DNA of 64,000 nucleotides, from contig CM046876.1 in NCBI GenBank assembly GCA_025667525.1, forward strand, positions 82,935,512 to 82,999,511. The letters run 5' to 3'. Within the stretch, counting starts at the first letter, position 1; each line of letters begins with the position of its first letter. The notes beneath the pieces were generated by a model that ran no database searches, was not told the origin of the DNA, and saw nothing but the letters and a program-made list of their open reading frames with translations. The position numbers and the translations under genes were made by a program. Below are positions 46,008 to 57,871 of the stretch, piece after piece. This DNA is from Glebionis coronaria (taxonomy: Eukaryota; Streptophyta; Magnoliopsida; Asterales; Asteraceae).

Positions 46008-49000
46008 ATTATGGTATCAGAGCCAAGGTTTCGACCTGTAGGCTCTAAAACTTGACCTGTGACTAGTGGGTAGTCACCAGGAGCTTCCTAAGCCAACGCT
46101 TATTATTCCACGTATTGACACTGTCAGCACCTTGATGTTTTAACCATGATGTTTTTCCCAGAATTGTTTTTACTATCATGGATTGAACAACCGTCATCCA
46201 TACTAAGTTACATGTCACTGTTTCATGCATGATGTTCCTTGAGAACTCTGGCTAATATGGACTGAACCACAGTAGTCCATACTTGGTCATATGTTTTCTG
46301 TTAAGTTTTGAATGTTGATTTTCACTTATTTGTTTTCATGTATTATTGTTGCAGGTATTTTGACTAAGTAATAATTGGTACAGGACTGGCTATATTTAGT
46401 CGCATGTGCTTTTATTCGAATCATTTTTCTTGGTGAACCGACCCATAGGCGTTCACATTAACTCATAGCTTTTCGTTCATATTTCATTTCATTACAATCA
46501 TATTTCTTTCATGTCCCCTCATTTATTTGTTATCTTTCTTTATGTCAAGTATGTTTTCATACTATCATGGTTCACTTCATATTTATGCTGATTATGTTTT
46601 ATGCTCCTTCATGTTAATTTTGCCCCATGTTTCTTCATGATAATTTCATCTTCATGATGATTATGTTCCATGCCTCTTTATGTAAGTTATGTTTTCATCA
46701 TGTTGATCATGCCCTCATGCTAGACATTGATGGATTTCATTTAATCATGCGTTTATGATAGTCATGGTTGGTTTTCATTAATCATGCTTTCTTGCAAATC
46801 ATCGTTGAATTTTGTTTAACCATCCTTTTGGTGTTTCCTCTATGCAACCAGAATGATGTCTACGCTGATATTACTTTGCTATCAGGATTGCCCACTTCAG
46901 TTCGGTTTCCTAACCGTTTGATCAATTATTTTCCTTTAAATTCATGTCAGATGATCGACCCCATACCGATCATTTCATATGCATTCCATGTGTACTCCAT
47001 GTACCGTATCCTATGTGTATTACACGTACCGTAATCCATGTGTATGTCACTTACAATACTATATGAGTATTCGCTAGCCGATTCTAAATCATCTCAGGCG
47101 TACTCCATTTGTTGCTATTCTACAAGATGTTGATGCCGCTCATAGCTTCCAAATGTTACTAATTGTTGATGTTGCTGATCATTTGGAGACGCTACGAGAT
47201 GTTGATGCTGTTTACAACCTATAGATCCTACAAGATGAAGACAAAGGCGTTAGATCAAAGAGATCGGACGAGAAAGATACTTCACCACCAGACGACTTCC
47301 ATCACAATCCATGTCCCTACCATTTAGTTATATGTCACACGTCAATCAGTTGCCTTTTCAGTCTTATGAGTGAGAACCGGTACCAGCCGGCCACTCAGCT
47401 GAATGGTTACATGAATCACCGTCATGAGAATGACCCATCATCGAACTGACAGACAAGACGATAGTAACCACTACGGTGACAGCAACTATTCTAGCAATCA
47501 TAACAGAACACCGGTTATGTACGTAACCAGAAATACTAAAGTCAGCAGTCTAGCATATCCGCCAACTCTGGAATTTTAACCACCATTTTCATTATGATTC
47601 TTTTCATATCTCAAGGCATCCATCAAGACACATCCTCTCATGTATATGTACTGAAGACACATGTCTAGGCACCAGGCAAGACACATTCCACACGTATATA
47701 TCCCAAGTCAAGACACATGATTCATGCATAATTTTTGAACTCAGCCTCAGTGACTCAAGGTACCTTTCCAAGGGTATACTTATTCTATTGTACCATGTAT
47801 AAATCAAGCCACTAAAATTTCAGTACCATCTCAGACTTATTGTACATAGTTGGTCACGCAGTGTTCGTTCCGTGTGAGACGAACGAAACACATTCAGTGA
47901 AATCCGCCACGTTTACTTCATGTGCTGACATGACACTTTCATTTCTCGATGTATGATTCAGATATTCATGTCCATCTAAGACGTTGTTGCATCATCATGT
48001 ACATAGAGGCTTTAATTCAGTTTGACGACAAGATCTTTCATTTCTACAATGGATCGTTATCCGTATTATATTATATTCAGTGATGTTCAGATTCCTGAAT
48101 ACATTCATCATGGTTTTCCACCAGGAAAATCAGTGAAAATTTTTCTTCTGCCTTACAAGCATGTGTTATTGACTTTGATAGTTACCTAGCTATCAATTAT
48201 GACACGACTTCTGATGCTCCTCTTATTCATCATTAATCGATTTCTTCACAATTTTCCCAAATATATTACCAGAAGGAACTACCAATCATACCACCATCCA
48301 TAACGGTATTTTTCTTCCCAAGTATTAACAATCTACCCAACCAGCTACCAGACTCTAAACACTCTCCAATATCGATTCACGACCAGGCTACCATCAGTTG
48401 CGAGTGAAGAGCAGGACACTTCCGTGACTGTTCTTCACACATGTTTTAGTCTGAATTCATGTTTGTGCCTTTTGGTGCACGAATGCCAGCAGTAATTGTG
48501 GATTTGAGAAATCAAATTTTCATGAATTTTGGACGAGTTGTCATTCTATTCATTGCTAACATTCTGACTTCCTTCAAGTCTAGAGAAGAGCATGAAGACC
48601 TCACTCTATGTTCCAAGATTTACAACAAAAGAAAATCCTACACTAACATATGTGTTCCAAAAAAATCCTACGCTAAGAGACGTCTAATTTTACCAGATTC
48701 ATAGCCTTTCAATGGCTAGGTATCCAGGTCCTACATAGACGTATCATAACCTTAACGACATTTTGGTGGAGAGTCACGACCAAGAGGCAGTTAAGTTCAT
48801 ATCTAAATGCCTGACTTACCAGCAGGTTAAGATAGAATGCCAATACGCTTACAATCATTTTAACCTTTAGTTTCTGAATCGTCGTTCGACCATTTAACCT
48901 AACCTACACGTTTTCTTTCATCCGTAAGGAGTATGCAGTAGCAGATTATCATATATCTTCCAGCCAATGATCGAACGATTACATGCACTCTTTCAGCTAT

Positions 49001-49195
49001 TAGATCAGATAAAGGTTCATGTTCGCGTTCAGTTTTTACATTCACATCCGTATAATTATTTCAGCTCGCTAGTTACGTCTCACGTTAGCGTTCACGACTT
49101 TTTTCACGACTTTGTTCACGTTTATAATCCTTTTTCGTTCTTATGATTGGAGTTTCATTTCCACGTTCATGACATCGCTCATGATCATAATCGTC
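46008..49195 (+). pseudogene. Decayed interior of second gypsy copy, 3' LTR missing
   Basis: It parallels 9,451-13,656. The longest RT word run is FEFMFVPFGARMPAVIVDL..IFMNFGRVVILFIANILTSFKSREEHEDL (48,450-48,602 in pieces), which corresponds to YEFLVMPFG..FIDDILIYSKS in active Ty3 RTs (known). The two catalytic aspartates have become A and N. Gag-region words match the left copy near 46,900-47,150. No polypurine tract or 3' LTR follows; at about 49,195 the sequence changes to an unrelated repeat, so the element is truncated. Confidence 0.7.
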
Positions 49196-51078
49196 TCTGT
49201 AGAAACTAGAAGAGGGGGTTGAATAGTTTCTAGTTAATATTCAAAACATTTCGCATAAACCCACTGTGCACGGTTCTTTAAACATACCCGCGGTTCCTTA
49301 TTACTAACGAATCGTGTGTCCCTATAAGGAGCCGCCGACAGTGGACGAGGCCATTTGTTACATGTTAAACTTTTACAATCCTTTGTATCAAATTCTCGAT
49401 CAAGCTTGACTAGATATGAGATGTGTTTGATTGAAAGATAAATACTACAAGTAAGTAAACACACAAACACATCAAATCGAGAGTACATCAAGCAATAGTC
49501 TAAACACTAAGAACAGACGTACTAAGCATAATCTTTTCCGCAACTAGGATGTTTAGACTAAGTGATGTACACTTGACCATAATCTAAACATGAAGCACAC
49601 ACGTACTAAGCCTTAGCTTTTTCGCAACTTATATGTTTAGATTATAAGATGCACACAACACACAACAACAAGTATGCAACTATAAATACATCTAAAAAGG
49701 TATAGACATAAATGTAAATGAAAGTACCGACATGATGATTTATAGTGGTTCGGTCACGAAGCTCCTCTTCGCCCTACTCCACTCCTCGAGTACACCTTAC
49801 TCGAGAGTTACTTCACTAGTCAACAAACTTCTTAAGGTGGAGAAACCATACACAACGTCGCTTATCCAATTTCCGACTCTAAGCTAAAAGTTGAGTCCTA
49901 ATCTTAGGTAGGACCAATCTACACCACTTCGCCTACTTCACCATTTTCCGACACAAGGCTATATGTCGAGTCCTAGTCTTAGGTAGGACCAATCTACACC
50001 CATCTACACCGATCTTCACACTAGTTATGTTTTATGGCCCAACATAACAAGCCTTGTGTTTTATGGCCTAAACATATAAACCATATATATCTAAGCACAC
50101 AACACTTAGATCTATGACTCTAATATTATATCCAAGTATTAACAAACTTGGATCTACACAACTAACACCTAATCCAAGGATACCCATAACTTGGATCTTC
50201 TACCCTTAGAAAAACATCCAAGTGAACCCAACACTTGGATCTTCTACATACATCAAGTCCAAATTTACACATCTCTTGGATCTTCATGTTTACATTGTAG
50301 GAAAACAATGACTTGATCTAGAAGGAGAGATCTTCATCATGTTATGAACCCAACACTTCATGGTAATGAAAGTATTCTTCTCTTTGAACTTGAGAGGATG
50401 AGAGGATTGAAGGAGAGAATCACATCTTAAACAAGATTAATCTAAACTAACTAATCAAGGAGTTTAAAGATGTTTTTGAAGAAACTGTGCAAAAAGGGTT
50501 GAAAGAAAAGCTAGAAATGATCCACTATTTATAGGACAACAATGCAACGGCTATAAAGACCCGTGGTTCCTTAAGTACCCCCGCGGTTCCTTATCAATAA
50601 GGAACCACAGGTTCCTTTAAGGAACCTCCGGCTTGGAGTCCGTGCATTTTTGTCCTTTAGTGGGGATATGCCATATGGGGTAGTTTATACCATCAAAGGA
50701 TATTCCTTTGGCATATGGAATATGCCAAATTCAAATTAAAGAATATTGTTTGGAATATGCCTTAGGGAATATTCTTTGAAATATTCCAAATTCAAATTTC
50801 CATTTTCTTTTTATTAAAACATTTTCTTAAAAATTAAGTTTATTAAAATCTTTTGTCACATATGATTAAATGTGAGTTTTAAGAAAATATTAATCCTTGA
50901 TCACTTAGTTAGGTTAATGACATGTTTATTCATACCTTGAGTGATTCATGTCGAATGCGATCTTGGAGATGTCGAGAGAAGTATACAAATGTATTCTTGA
51001 GTGATTACGAGTACCTTAACATTTTATATAATGTATTGTGAATTATACGTTTGTCATCAACAAAACACAAAGAGATTA
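49196..51078. mobile_element. Unclassified repeat element or fragment
   Basis: It begins TGTAGAAACTAGAAGAGGGGGTTGAATAG, a type of start that I associate with plant repeat elements, and ends GTTTGTCATCAACAAAACACAAAGAGATTA directly before a copia LTR; TTTGTCATCA-plus-purine is a common copia pre-LTR sequence (recalled). It contains an ~80-bp imperfect duplication (49,499-49,575 and 49,576-49,655), two copies of CCGAC..AAGTCGAGTCCTA(A/G)TCTTAGG (49,876-49,985) and repeated ACTTGGATCT words (50,140-50,300). No ORF or domain is seen. It may be a non-autonomous LTR element interior. Confidence 0.4.
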
Positions 51079-51544
51079 TGTTAGGACCATTGGAATAGTT
51101 AATTCTAATAGGTAGACTAGGAGGTATGTAGTTCCTCCCGGTCATAGTAGTAGTAGGAGCAAGACGTGCTCCTGGTCTTAGTTAAAGTCAAACTTTATTA
51201 TTTAGTTATTATTCTGTTAGGATATGCATGAAATATGTTAGGAAAGGATATGCATATCAGTTTTACACGTTTTGTTTAATGATGTATTAGGGTTTCCTTG
51301 TAGTATAAAAGGAACCTTAGGCAGAAGGGTTACAAACACCTTCATAAAACATAATTCTAGTTGTCATTAATATCAGAAATCCTTAGAAAAGGATCAAGTC
51401 ATTATAGTTATTTTGTGCTTCTATATAGTATTTGTATTCCGCACTTATATTGTGTATAGAGTCTCTTTATGAATAGACTTGTGATTACAGAAGTCGTTCA
51501 CCGTTCCTGACAGGCTGCAAGATCCACATCTAGTAGACCCAACA
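51079..51544 (+). repeat. 5' LTR of copia element 2
   Basis: TGTTAGGACC...GACCCAACA, 466 bp, with a TATA element (GTATAAAAGG, about 51,303-51,312). The primer binding site TGGTATCAGAGC follows at 51,547-51,558 after AG. No matching 3' LTR is in the window because the element is cut at 54,004. Confidence 0.9.
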
Positions 51545-51619
51545 AGTGGTATCAGAGCCTGGGAGAGTCTCTGTACAAGAAGAATCAATTTTTCTTATTA
51601 CTAACATTTTTGTTTAATC

Positions 51620-54003
51620 ATGTCTTCCCCAAGTTCTACTCAAACAGGGGAAGATACTACTCCTAAAACTCTGCAACCTCAGCAGATCGTTGCTACGGTT
51701 TCCAACACAAATGGTAAGTTTCCTCTTCTGAAGAAGGACGAGTATGATAGTTGGGCAATGAAGATGGAATGGTGGATCACCAACACTGATCAAGACCTTT
51801 GGAAGATTATTCGGAATGGGAACAGCAGGAAGCTGACTGGAAGAGACAAGAATGGTAATATTACTCTTCTTGACCCTAAAACTCATGAAGAAATCATAGC
51901 CATTCAGAAGGAGGTCAAAGCAAAAACTATTTTGCTTCAATCCCTTCCTGATGATCACATGAGTGACTTCTACCATTTGGATGATGCTAGAGAGATCTGG
52001 AATGGAATAAAAGCAAGGTTTGGTGGGAATGAGGAGTCAAAGAAAATGCGAAGATCCATGCTGAGAGATGAATTCAAAGAATTCAAATCTCAGAAACTGA
52101 AGGTATTCATCAAGGGTATGACAGGTTCCAAAATATATTGAGCCAGTTGAATCAACTTCGGTCGAAACCTGACGATGGTGATATTAATGCAAGATTTCTT
52201 AGAGCCTTACCTTACTCATGGAATCAGGTGGTAATCTCTCTAAAAGCAAAAGGTGGGCTTGACTATCTCAACTTTGATGATTTATTTCATAAGCTCAAAA
52301 CTTTTGAGCCTCATGTGAGAGGATATTCAAGTGATTCTTTTCCCACTCCTGCTAATTCTGCGTTTGTGAGTTCTATGGGATCCAGTCCCATGTCTTATGC
52401 TAGTAGCCCAAGCAATACTGTGTCTTCTCAACATACTATTCAACATACTTCTGCTCCTGAACCAACAGCCAAGTCTGGTAGCATGGTAGAAGCTGTTCTT
52501 CATTCTTTTGTTGCTGACGTTGATGCTCAACAGCAACTTGATTTTGATGACTTCAAACAGGTTGATAAACTTGACCTGGATGAAATGGATCTCAAATGGC
52601 AGATGGCCATGCTCACGCTTAGGGTTCATAAGTTTGAGAAGAAAGCAGGTCGTAAATTTAATTACAACCCAAGAGAGCCAGCAAGGTTTGACAGAAGCAA
52701 GGTTCGATGCTATAACTGCCAGCAGCAAGGTCACTTTGCAAGGGAATGCCCTAACAAGAATGACCAGGAGAAGAGCAGATATTCAGCTTTTAAGGTTTAG
52801 GAGGTAAAGGATGACAAGAAGGCATTGGTGTCTGTTGAATCTATGGTCAACTGGAATGATCATCAGACTACTACATTGGAATCAGCTGAGTCCTCTACTG
52901 ACGTGTTTGCAATGATTGCTGGGAATCTATCTGATGCAGAGGAAGCAGACGAGTTTGCTCTTATGGGCATCTCACCTCAGGTACAACATTGTCCTCTTGG
53001 TTGTCATGATAAATATTCAGAATTGTTGTCCCAATATAATGACTTAAATGATCAGAATGATAAGTATTTTTTAGAGGTTCAAGCCTATAAAGCTTCATTA
53101 AACACATTGGAACAACAAAAGAGGTGGCTTCAAGATACTCAACGTGTGTATGAGGATAAAATTAGGATACTGAACATTGATTTAGAAAACACAACAAATA
53201 TGCTAAGATACACAGAAAAGGTAAAAGATGACAGTATCAAAGAAAAACAAGAGATGAAAGAAAGATTAGATGCTACACTTTTAAGATTTGACAAATGGCA
53301 AAAGGCACCTAAAAATCTTTCGAAATTAATCAATAGTAGCATGTCTGGTAGGACTAAAAGAGGGTTAGGATTTGATAAATATATTGATTCAGAAGATGTG
53401 TTTGATTTATCTTTTTCGAGTGTCTTTGATCCCAACAAAGAGGAAGAGGGAGAATCTAGTTACAATAGGTTTAAACCAGCAGCAGCAATGCATGCTGTCC
53501 CTCCACCTCTTACTGGAACTTTCATGCCCACTTCTAGGCATAATGACTTGGATGGATCACAGATGCATGAGTCCCCAAAAGGTTCTACTAATTCTAATGA
53601 CTTTGTCTCGTGCACTTTCAGTGACAAAGCCAGTGACTCTGCATCAAGTGGTTCAAGTGAAGAGTCGATACCTACAAGTTCCAAGCCGAATGATCATACT
53701 ACTACTGGTGCTAGGAAGTGTGAAGAGAGAGTTGCTTTTAAATCTACTATGTCTAGTCCTGGTTTATTGAGTCCTAGGAAGATTGATTCTCCTAGAATTA
53801 TGTGTAATAAAGTTAGCAGTATGAAACAATGTCATTCTAACAAAAGGTCGTTTAAAACATGTTTTGTTTGTGTGAGTGCATTTCATTTGATTAAAGATTG
53901 TGATTTTTATGACACACATTCTTCTGTTCATCAAGCATTTCCTGCTCCTGGTCCACCAGGAGTTGTTCCATATTCTTCTAGAAGACTAAACCCAAGTGCT
54001 CAA
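51620..54003 (+). pseudogene. Copia gag and coiled-coil ORF, truncated by a gypsy LTR
   Basis: The ATG at 51,620 starts gag: an N-terminal WAMKMEWWI segment (about residues 49-57), then the UBN2-type core REIWNGIKARFGGNEESKKM (about 130-149). A frameshift near 52,100 moves to the frame beginning at about 52,105 (HQGYDRFQNILSQLNQL). The zinc knuckle CYNCQQQGHFAREC (C-x2-C-x4-H-x4-C) is at 52,708-52,749. An in-frame TAG at 52,798-52,800 is probably a former CAG. The frame then continues through a coil (about 53,000-53,260) and a GAG-pre-integrase-like linker to 54,003. The stop at 54,004 comes from the inserted LTR's own TGA. Protease, integrase and RT lie beyond the cut and are absent. It is an Asteraceae-type copia (recalled). 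Confidence 0.85.
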
Positions 54004-55787
54004 TGATAACTGTAATTTTACTAGGTTCAATTGTTGTTCTCGGTATCTCTTCGAATTGATCTAGGTTCTCTATGTGACACTATTATTCTTTGGTGGAAAC
54101 AAATATTTTTGGTCGTTTTTAAATAAAAGTGCGAAACTTCAAAGTAAAAGTGCAATTAAAGTAAATTTAAACCTAACAAAAAGTAATGGTGCAAATATTT
54201 AAAAGCGAGACGAGAATTAAAAGGCACTAAAGTAAATAACGCAAACTTAAATCTATCTAAGGCAAACTTAAAACGCAACTAAAATTTAAACTAAGGCAAG
54301 TCTAAAATAAAGCTAAGACAATTAAGCTTAAAGTGCAACTAAAATAAAAGGTGAGAAAAATAAAGCTTGAAAATAAAGAATAGAAATTTAAAAAGAAAGA
54401 CTAAACAAACACCTGAAAGAAACCTTGATTCGGAAGTTTCAAACTTCCGAATGAACTGGCTTGACTCGGAACTTTCAACTTCCGAATGAACACAATTGAG
54501 TCGGAACTCCTTGATTCGGAAGACTTCCGGATGAAGCCTTCTTGATCCGGAACTTTGCCCTTGGTTCGGAACTTTCGAGTTGATCCGGAACTTTTGAGAC
54601 TTCCGAATGAACTGCTTGATCCGGAACTTTTAAAGTTCCGAATGAACCCTCTCTGATCCGGAACTTTTTGAGTTCCGAATGAATTGCTTGATCCGGAACT
54701 TTTTGAGTTCCGAATGAGATTGCTGACTCGGAAGTTTTGGCTGATCCGGGACTCTTTCGGATGAAGCCCTTGATCCTGAACTTTGAAGTTCCGAATGAAA
54801 GAACTCCTTCCCTTGAGTCGGAAGTTTTCCTGGAAAGATCAGACACAGAAACAAACTCCCCCGAAGAACAAGGGATCAAAATAACAAGAATCTAACCACA
54901 AATTAACCAAAATCAAACACACGATTAAGCTAAACTAATAACAAGACAACAGTAAATCATAAACAAACAATTTAAATCAACAAAACAAACAAATTTAACC
55001 ACAATAATCAAAAACCCACTTAATCAAAATAAGAACATGAACATGAACACAAACATAAACATAAAAATCAAAGATCGAGAAAGGTAGATAGGAGATTAAC
55101 AAGATAAAATAAAGATTAACAAGAATTAAATGGAAACTTACTTGAAATTAAAGGAATTTAATGTGCAAGATAAGGTAATTAAATTGACAAGTATTTAAAT
55201 GACAAGGAAATTAAAGGTGCAAGGAAAGTAAATGGTGGAAGACTAATTGTCACACTTAGCCAACAAGAAAGAAAATTAACTAGTCCTAACTATATATAGG
55301 GGAGGATTAGGAAGCTTCCTCCCCTCTTTCCTTTTATCTTAATTACAAGATTAGGTCCTTCCTTCTTTAATCTTAATTAATTGCATGCTTAGTCCTTTTC
55401 TTCTAATCTTCTTTAAACTTGAACTTTAAGGACTTTTGGCTTCGGGATTTCTTTGAACTCGTCTTTAAATTCTTCAATAAAATAGACTTGAGTTCTTCGG
55501 CTTTTGATAAACTTTCGTCTTTTGACTTTTTCTTCGATAAATCTTCAGAATTGGTCTTGGACTTCCGTTCTTTTTGCACTCTTGACTTCTTGACTTCGTC
55601 TTTCATCTTTTTCTTCAATAAAAGCCCGTAAATGCCTTGTTTTCTCCACTTTTCACAATTTCGTCCTAAATCACAACAAAAACACAAACCACGCATAATT
55701 CTGACATAAAAGACATAAAATACACGTTTTGGCTCGGTTATTATTGTAATTAAGTGATAGAAAAGATGGGTGTTTACACACCTATCA
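54004..55787 (-). repeat. 3' LTR, Ty3/gypsy-type (TGATA...TATCA), same family as the solo LTR
   Basis: On the minus strand it starts TGATAGGTGTG at 55,787 and ends GTTATCA at 54,004, 1,784 bp. The purine tract AAGTGTAGGGGATT (minus strand, 55,788-55,801) immediately precedes it, which makes it a 3' LTR. It holds a TATATA box at 55,291-55,298 and the hairpin array (54,421-54,832). The target at its low-coordinate side is the copia frame, ..CTCAA. Confidence 0.88.
54421..54832. repeat. Hairpin-forming CCGGAAC/TTCCGAA array
   Basis: Units such as GATCCGGAACTTTTTGAGTT followed by CCGAATGAA repeat about every 40-50 bp, each a self-complementary pair of CCGGAACT and AGTTCCG. It is homologous to 1,529-2,220 but with a more regular unit and fewer copies. 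Confidence 0.8.
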
Positions 55788-56741
55788 AATCCCCTACACT
55801 TGACCATTGCAATGTCCTCATGCAATGCATTAGTTACAAAGCACGTTTACACTTTTCATCATAATCAATCCATAGTGGCCTTTATTAAAGAGATAGAAAA
55901 TTATAAACATTCAAAATAAAGAAATCAAAAGCATACCTTGGGTTTTGGAAATGTCATGAATAATCATCATTCTCAAGTTTTCACTTTCTCCAAACCAAGC
56001 TTAAAAACGAGATCATTTTTATTATAAGTTAGTAGACTAACACGAACTCATGTGGGCCAATTACTCACTTAGACTCCCTTATTCCTAGAGGTATCTCTTA
56101 TATTTTATTGTTGTCTTGAATGATCACGAGGATGCATTGTTTAACTTATTTCGATAGTTATTTAGTCCAAAAATAAAGTGAACGATTTAATCAATAGTTA
56201 GCTAAAGGACAAAATCTTTTAAAACTGCTTCTCGGGACCTCATAAAGTTCATATCTTGGCATAACTCACTTCGCGATTTGAGACCTTTCTCGGACCGATA
56301 TTTGGCAGTGACTTCATACTTCAAACCTTGAGAGACGTTCATTAAATTATGGTCTTCTCTTCATAATAGGAATTTCTTCGCTTGAAGTTTTGAGAGATTC
56401 ATACTTGGACCACGACTTCTTCATTTTTCTCTAATCTTTATTTTGGACTTTGATATACAACGATCCGCCTCCTTTTATGACTTGGATCTATTTATCCTCA
56501 TACCTTGTTAGGGTCTTTTTGGATACACTTCTCCATGACTTTTGGGGAGTATTTGCTTTTCGTCGTGTGTCTCGATCCTTCATATTGATTTTCGATAAAT
56601 GATTCTTCACATCACTTTGGATCTTTAGCAACAAAATATAGCCCTCATGCCTTGTTAGGGCCTTTTCGGACTCGCCAATCTTCGCATCCCGCTTCAATAA
56701 GTTATGCCTTGGCTATGAACTCTAATCCATACCGAGCAACT
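55788..56741 (-). pseudogene. Gypsy internal 3' remainder
   Basis: This is the minus-strand sequence preceding the 3' LTR: the polypurine tract at 55,788-55,801, then non-coding or decayed sequence. Two related blocks (CCTTGTTAGGGYCTTTTYGGA at about 56,503 and 56,655) form a ~150-bp duplication. No pol motif is identified. At 56,742 a copia LTR begins, so the rest of the gypsy element is either displaced to the right beyond the window or lost. Confidence 0.55.
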
Positions 56742-57063
56742 TGTTGGAAATACGTTTTACATATTAAGAAGGATCGGTCACTCCAACGATAGTTCATGTA
56801 ATAGCTCGTAGTTTAGTTAACTTTCTTTATTTATTAAACAAGAACAAGCCTAGCCTACAACATGTGTAGGCCGGCCCAAAATGTAAGACCAAGCCCATGA
56901 CAAGGGCTTGGGTATATAAACCCTCTCCTTTGATGGAGAGGGGTGTGGTTAATCATATTTTTCACATAGTTACTCTTGTTTCTCTCTCTAGAATTGTGTT
57001 TAATCCACCATCTCTCTATCTCTTTCTCTCTCTAAAAACATAAGCAAGATTTACATTTCTACA
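56742..57063 (+). repeat. 5' LTR of copia element 3
   Basis: TGTTGGAAATACG...TACATTTCTACA, 322 bp, preceded by CAACT and followed by AA and the primer binding site TGGTATCAAGAGC (57,066-57,078), which has one extra A compared with the usual site. The TATA box TATATAAA is at 56,913-56,920, directly followed by the hairpin CCCTCTCC-TTTGAT-GGAGAGGG (56,921-56,942). Confidence 0.88.
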
Positions 57064-57078
57064 AATGGTATCAAGAGC

Positions 57079-57871
57079 TTGGGATGAAATATAGGTTTGT
57101 TTTAGTGATTCGTATGTTCTTATAAGCATTTCGTGGCTTTTTGAGTTCATATTGCCGAATCATCAAATTCTGTTTGTGTTTGATCGTGATTTCAAGAAGC
57201 ATAACATATTCAGTAGTATTGTAGTGTTCTTGGTGTCTTGATTTTGGTTAAAACATAATCTTTCTTGGATCAAAAGTACAAAAAGGTATTGTGTTCATCT
57301 TTCCGAAATTCAAGCAGAAATCTCCATCGGAAAGTACAAGTGCTAAGTGGGCTTCCATCGCAATAACCATCACCATCGGAAAGGGTTTGGTTCCACATTG
57401 CGATACTGAGGATTTCGATACTTATTCCGATCTGAACATTCCGATCGTTCTTTGCGATCTGGGATTCCGACGGATATAAGGAAGTTGTTAAGTCGTTACT
57501 CTGCCAAAATTTGGTCAGCTATATTCCGATCTGAATCATTCCGATAGGTCATTGCGATCTGAATCTTTCCGATAGGTCATTGCGATCTGATTCATTCCGA
57601 TAGGTCATTCCGATCTGAATCTTTCCGATAGGTCATTGCGATCTGAATCATTCCGATAGGTCATTCCGATCTGGCATTCCGATCTAGACATTTCGACAAT
57701 CCAAAAATTATTCCATAAAAAAATTTCGAATCGTGTGTAATTTTGTCTTGGAATTTTTGGTTTATCGAGAACATATTTTAAGGGATGTTAACATTGTTTC
57801 TCGACTTCAACACAAAAACACTTAACCTTATTTCATTTTTCGATCAACCTTGTAAATCTTAACTTATTGTA
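57079..57871 (+). other. Copia leader with 28-bp tandem repeat
   Basis: A long 5' untranslated leader. At 57,523-57,662 five 28-bp units (ATTSCGATCTGAATC followed by a WTTCCGATAGGTC-type end) occur in a row, with decayed relatives from 57,397 to 57,690. No ORF of note is seen. Confidence 0.8.
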
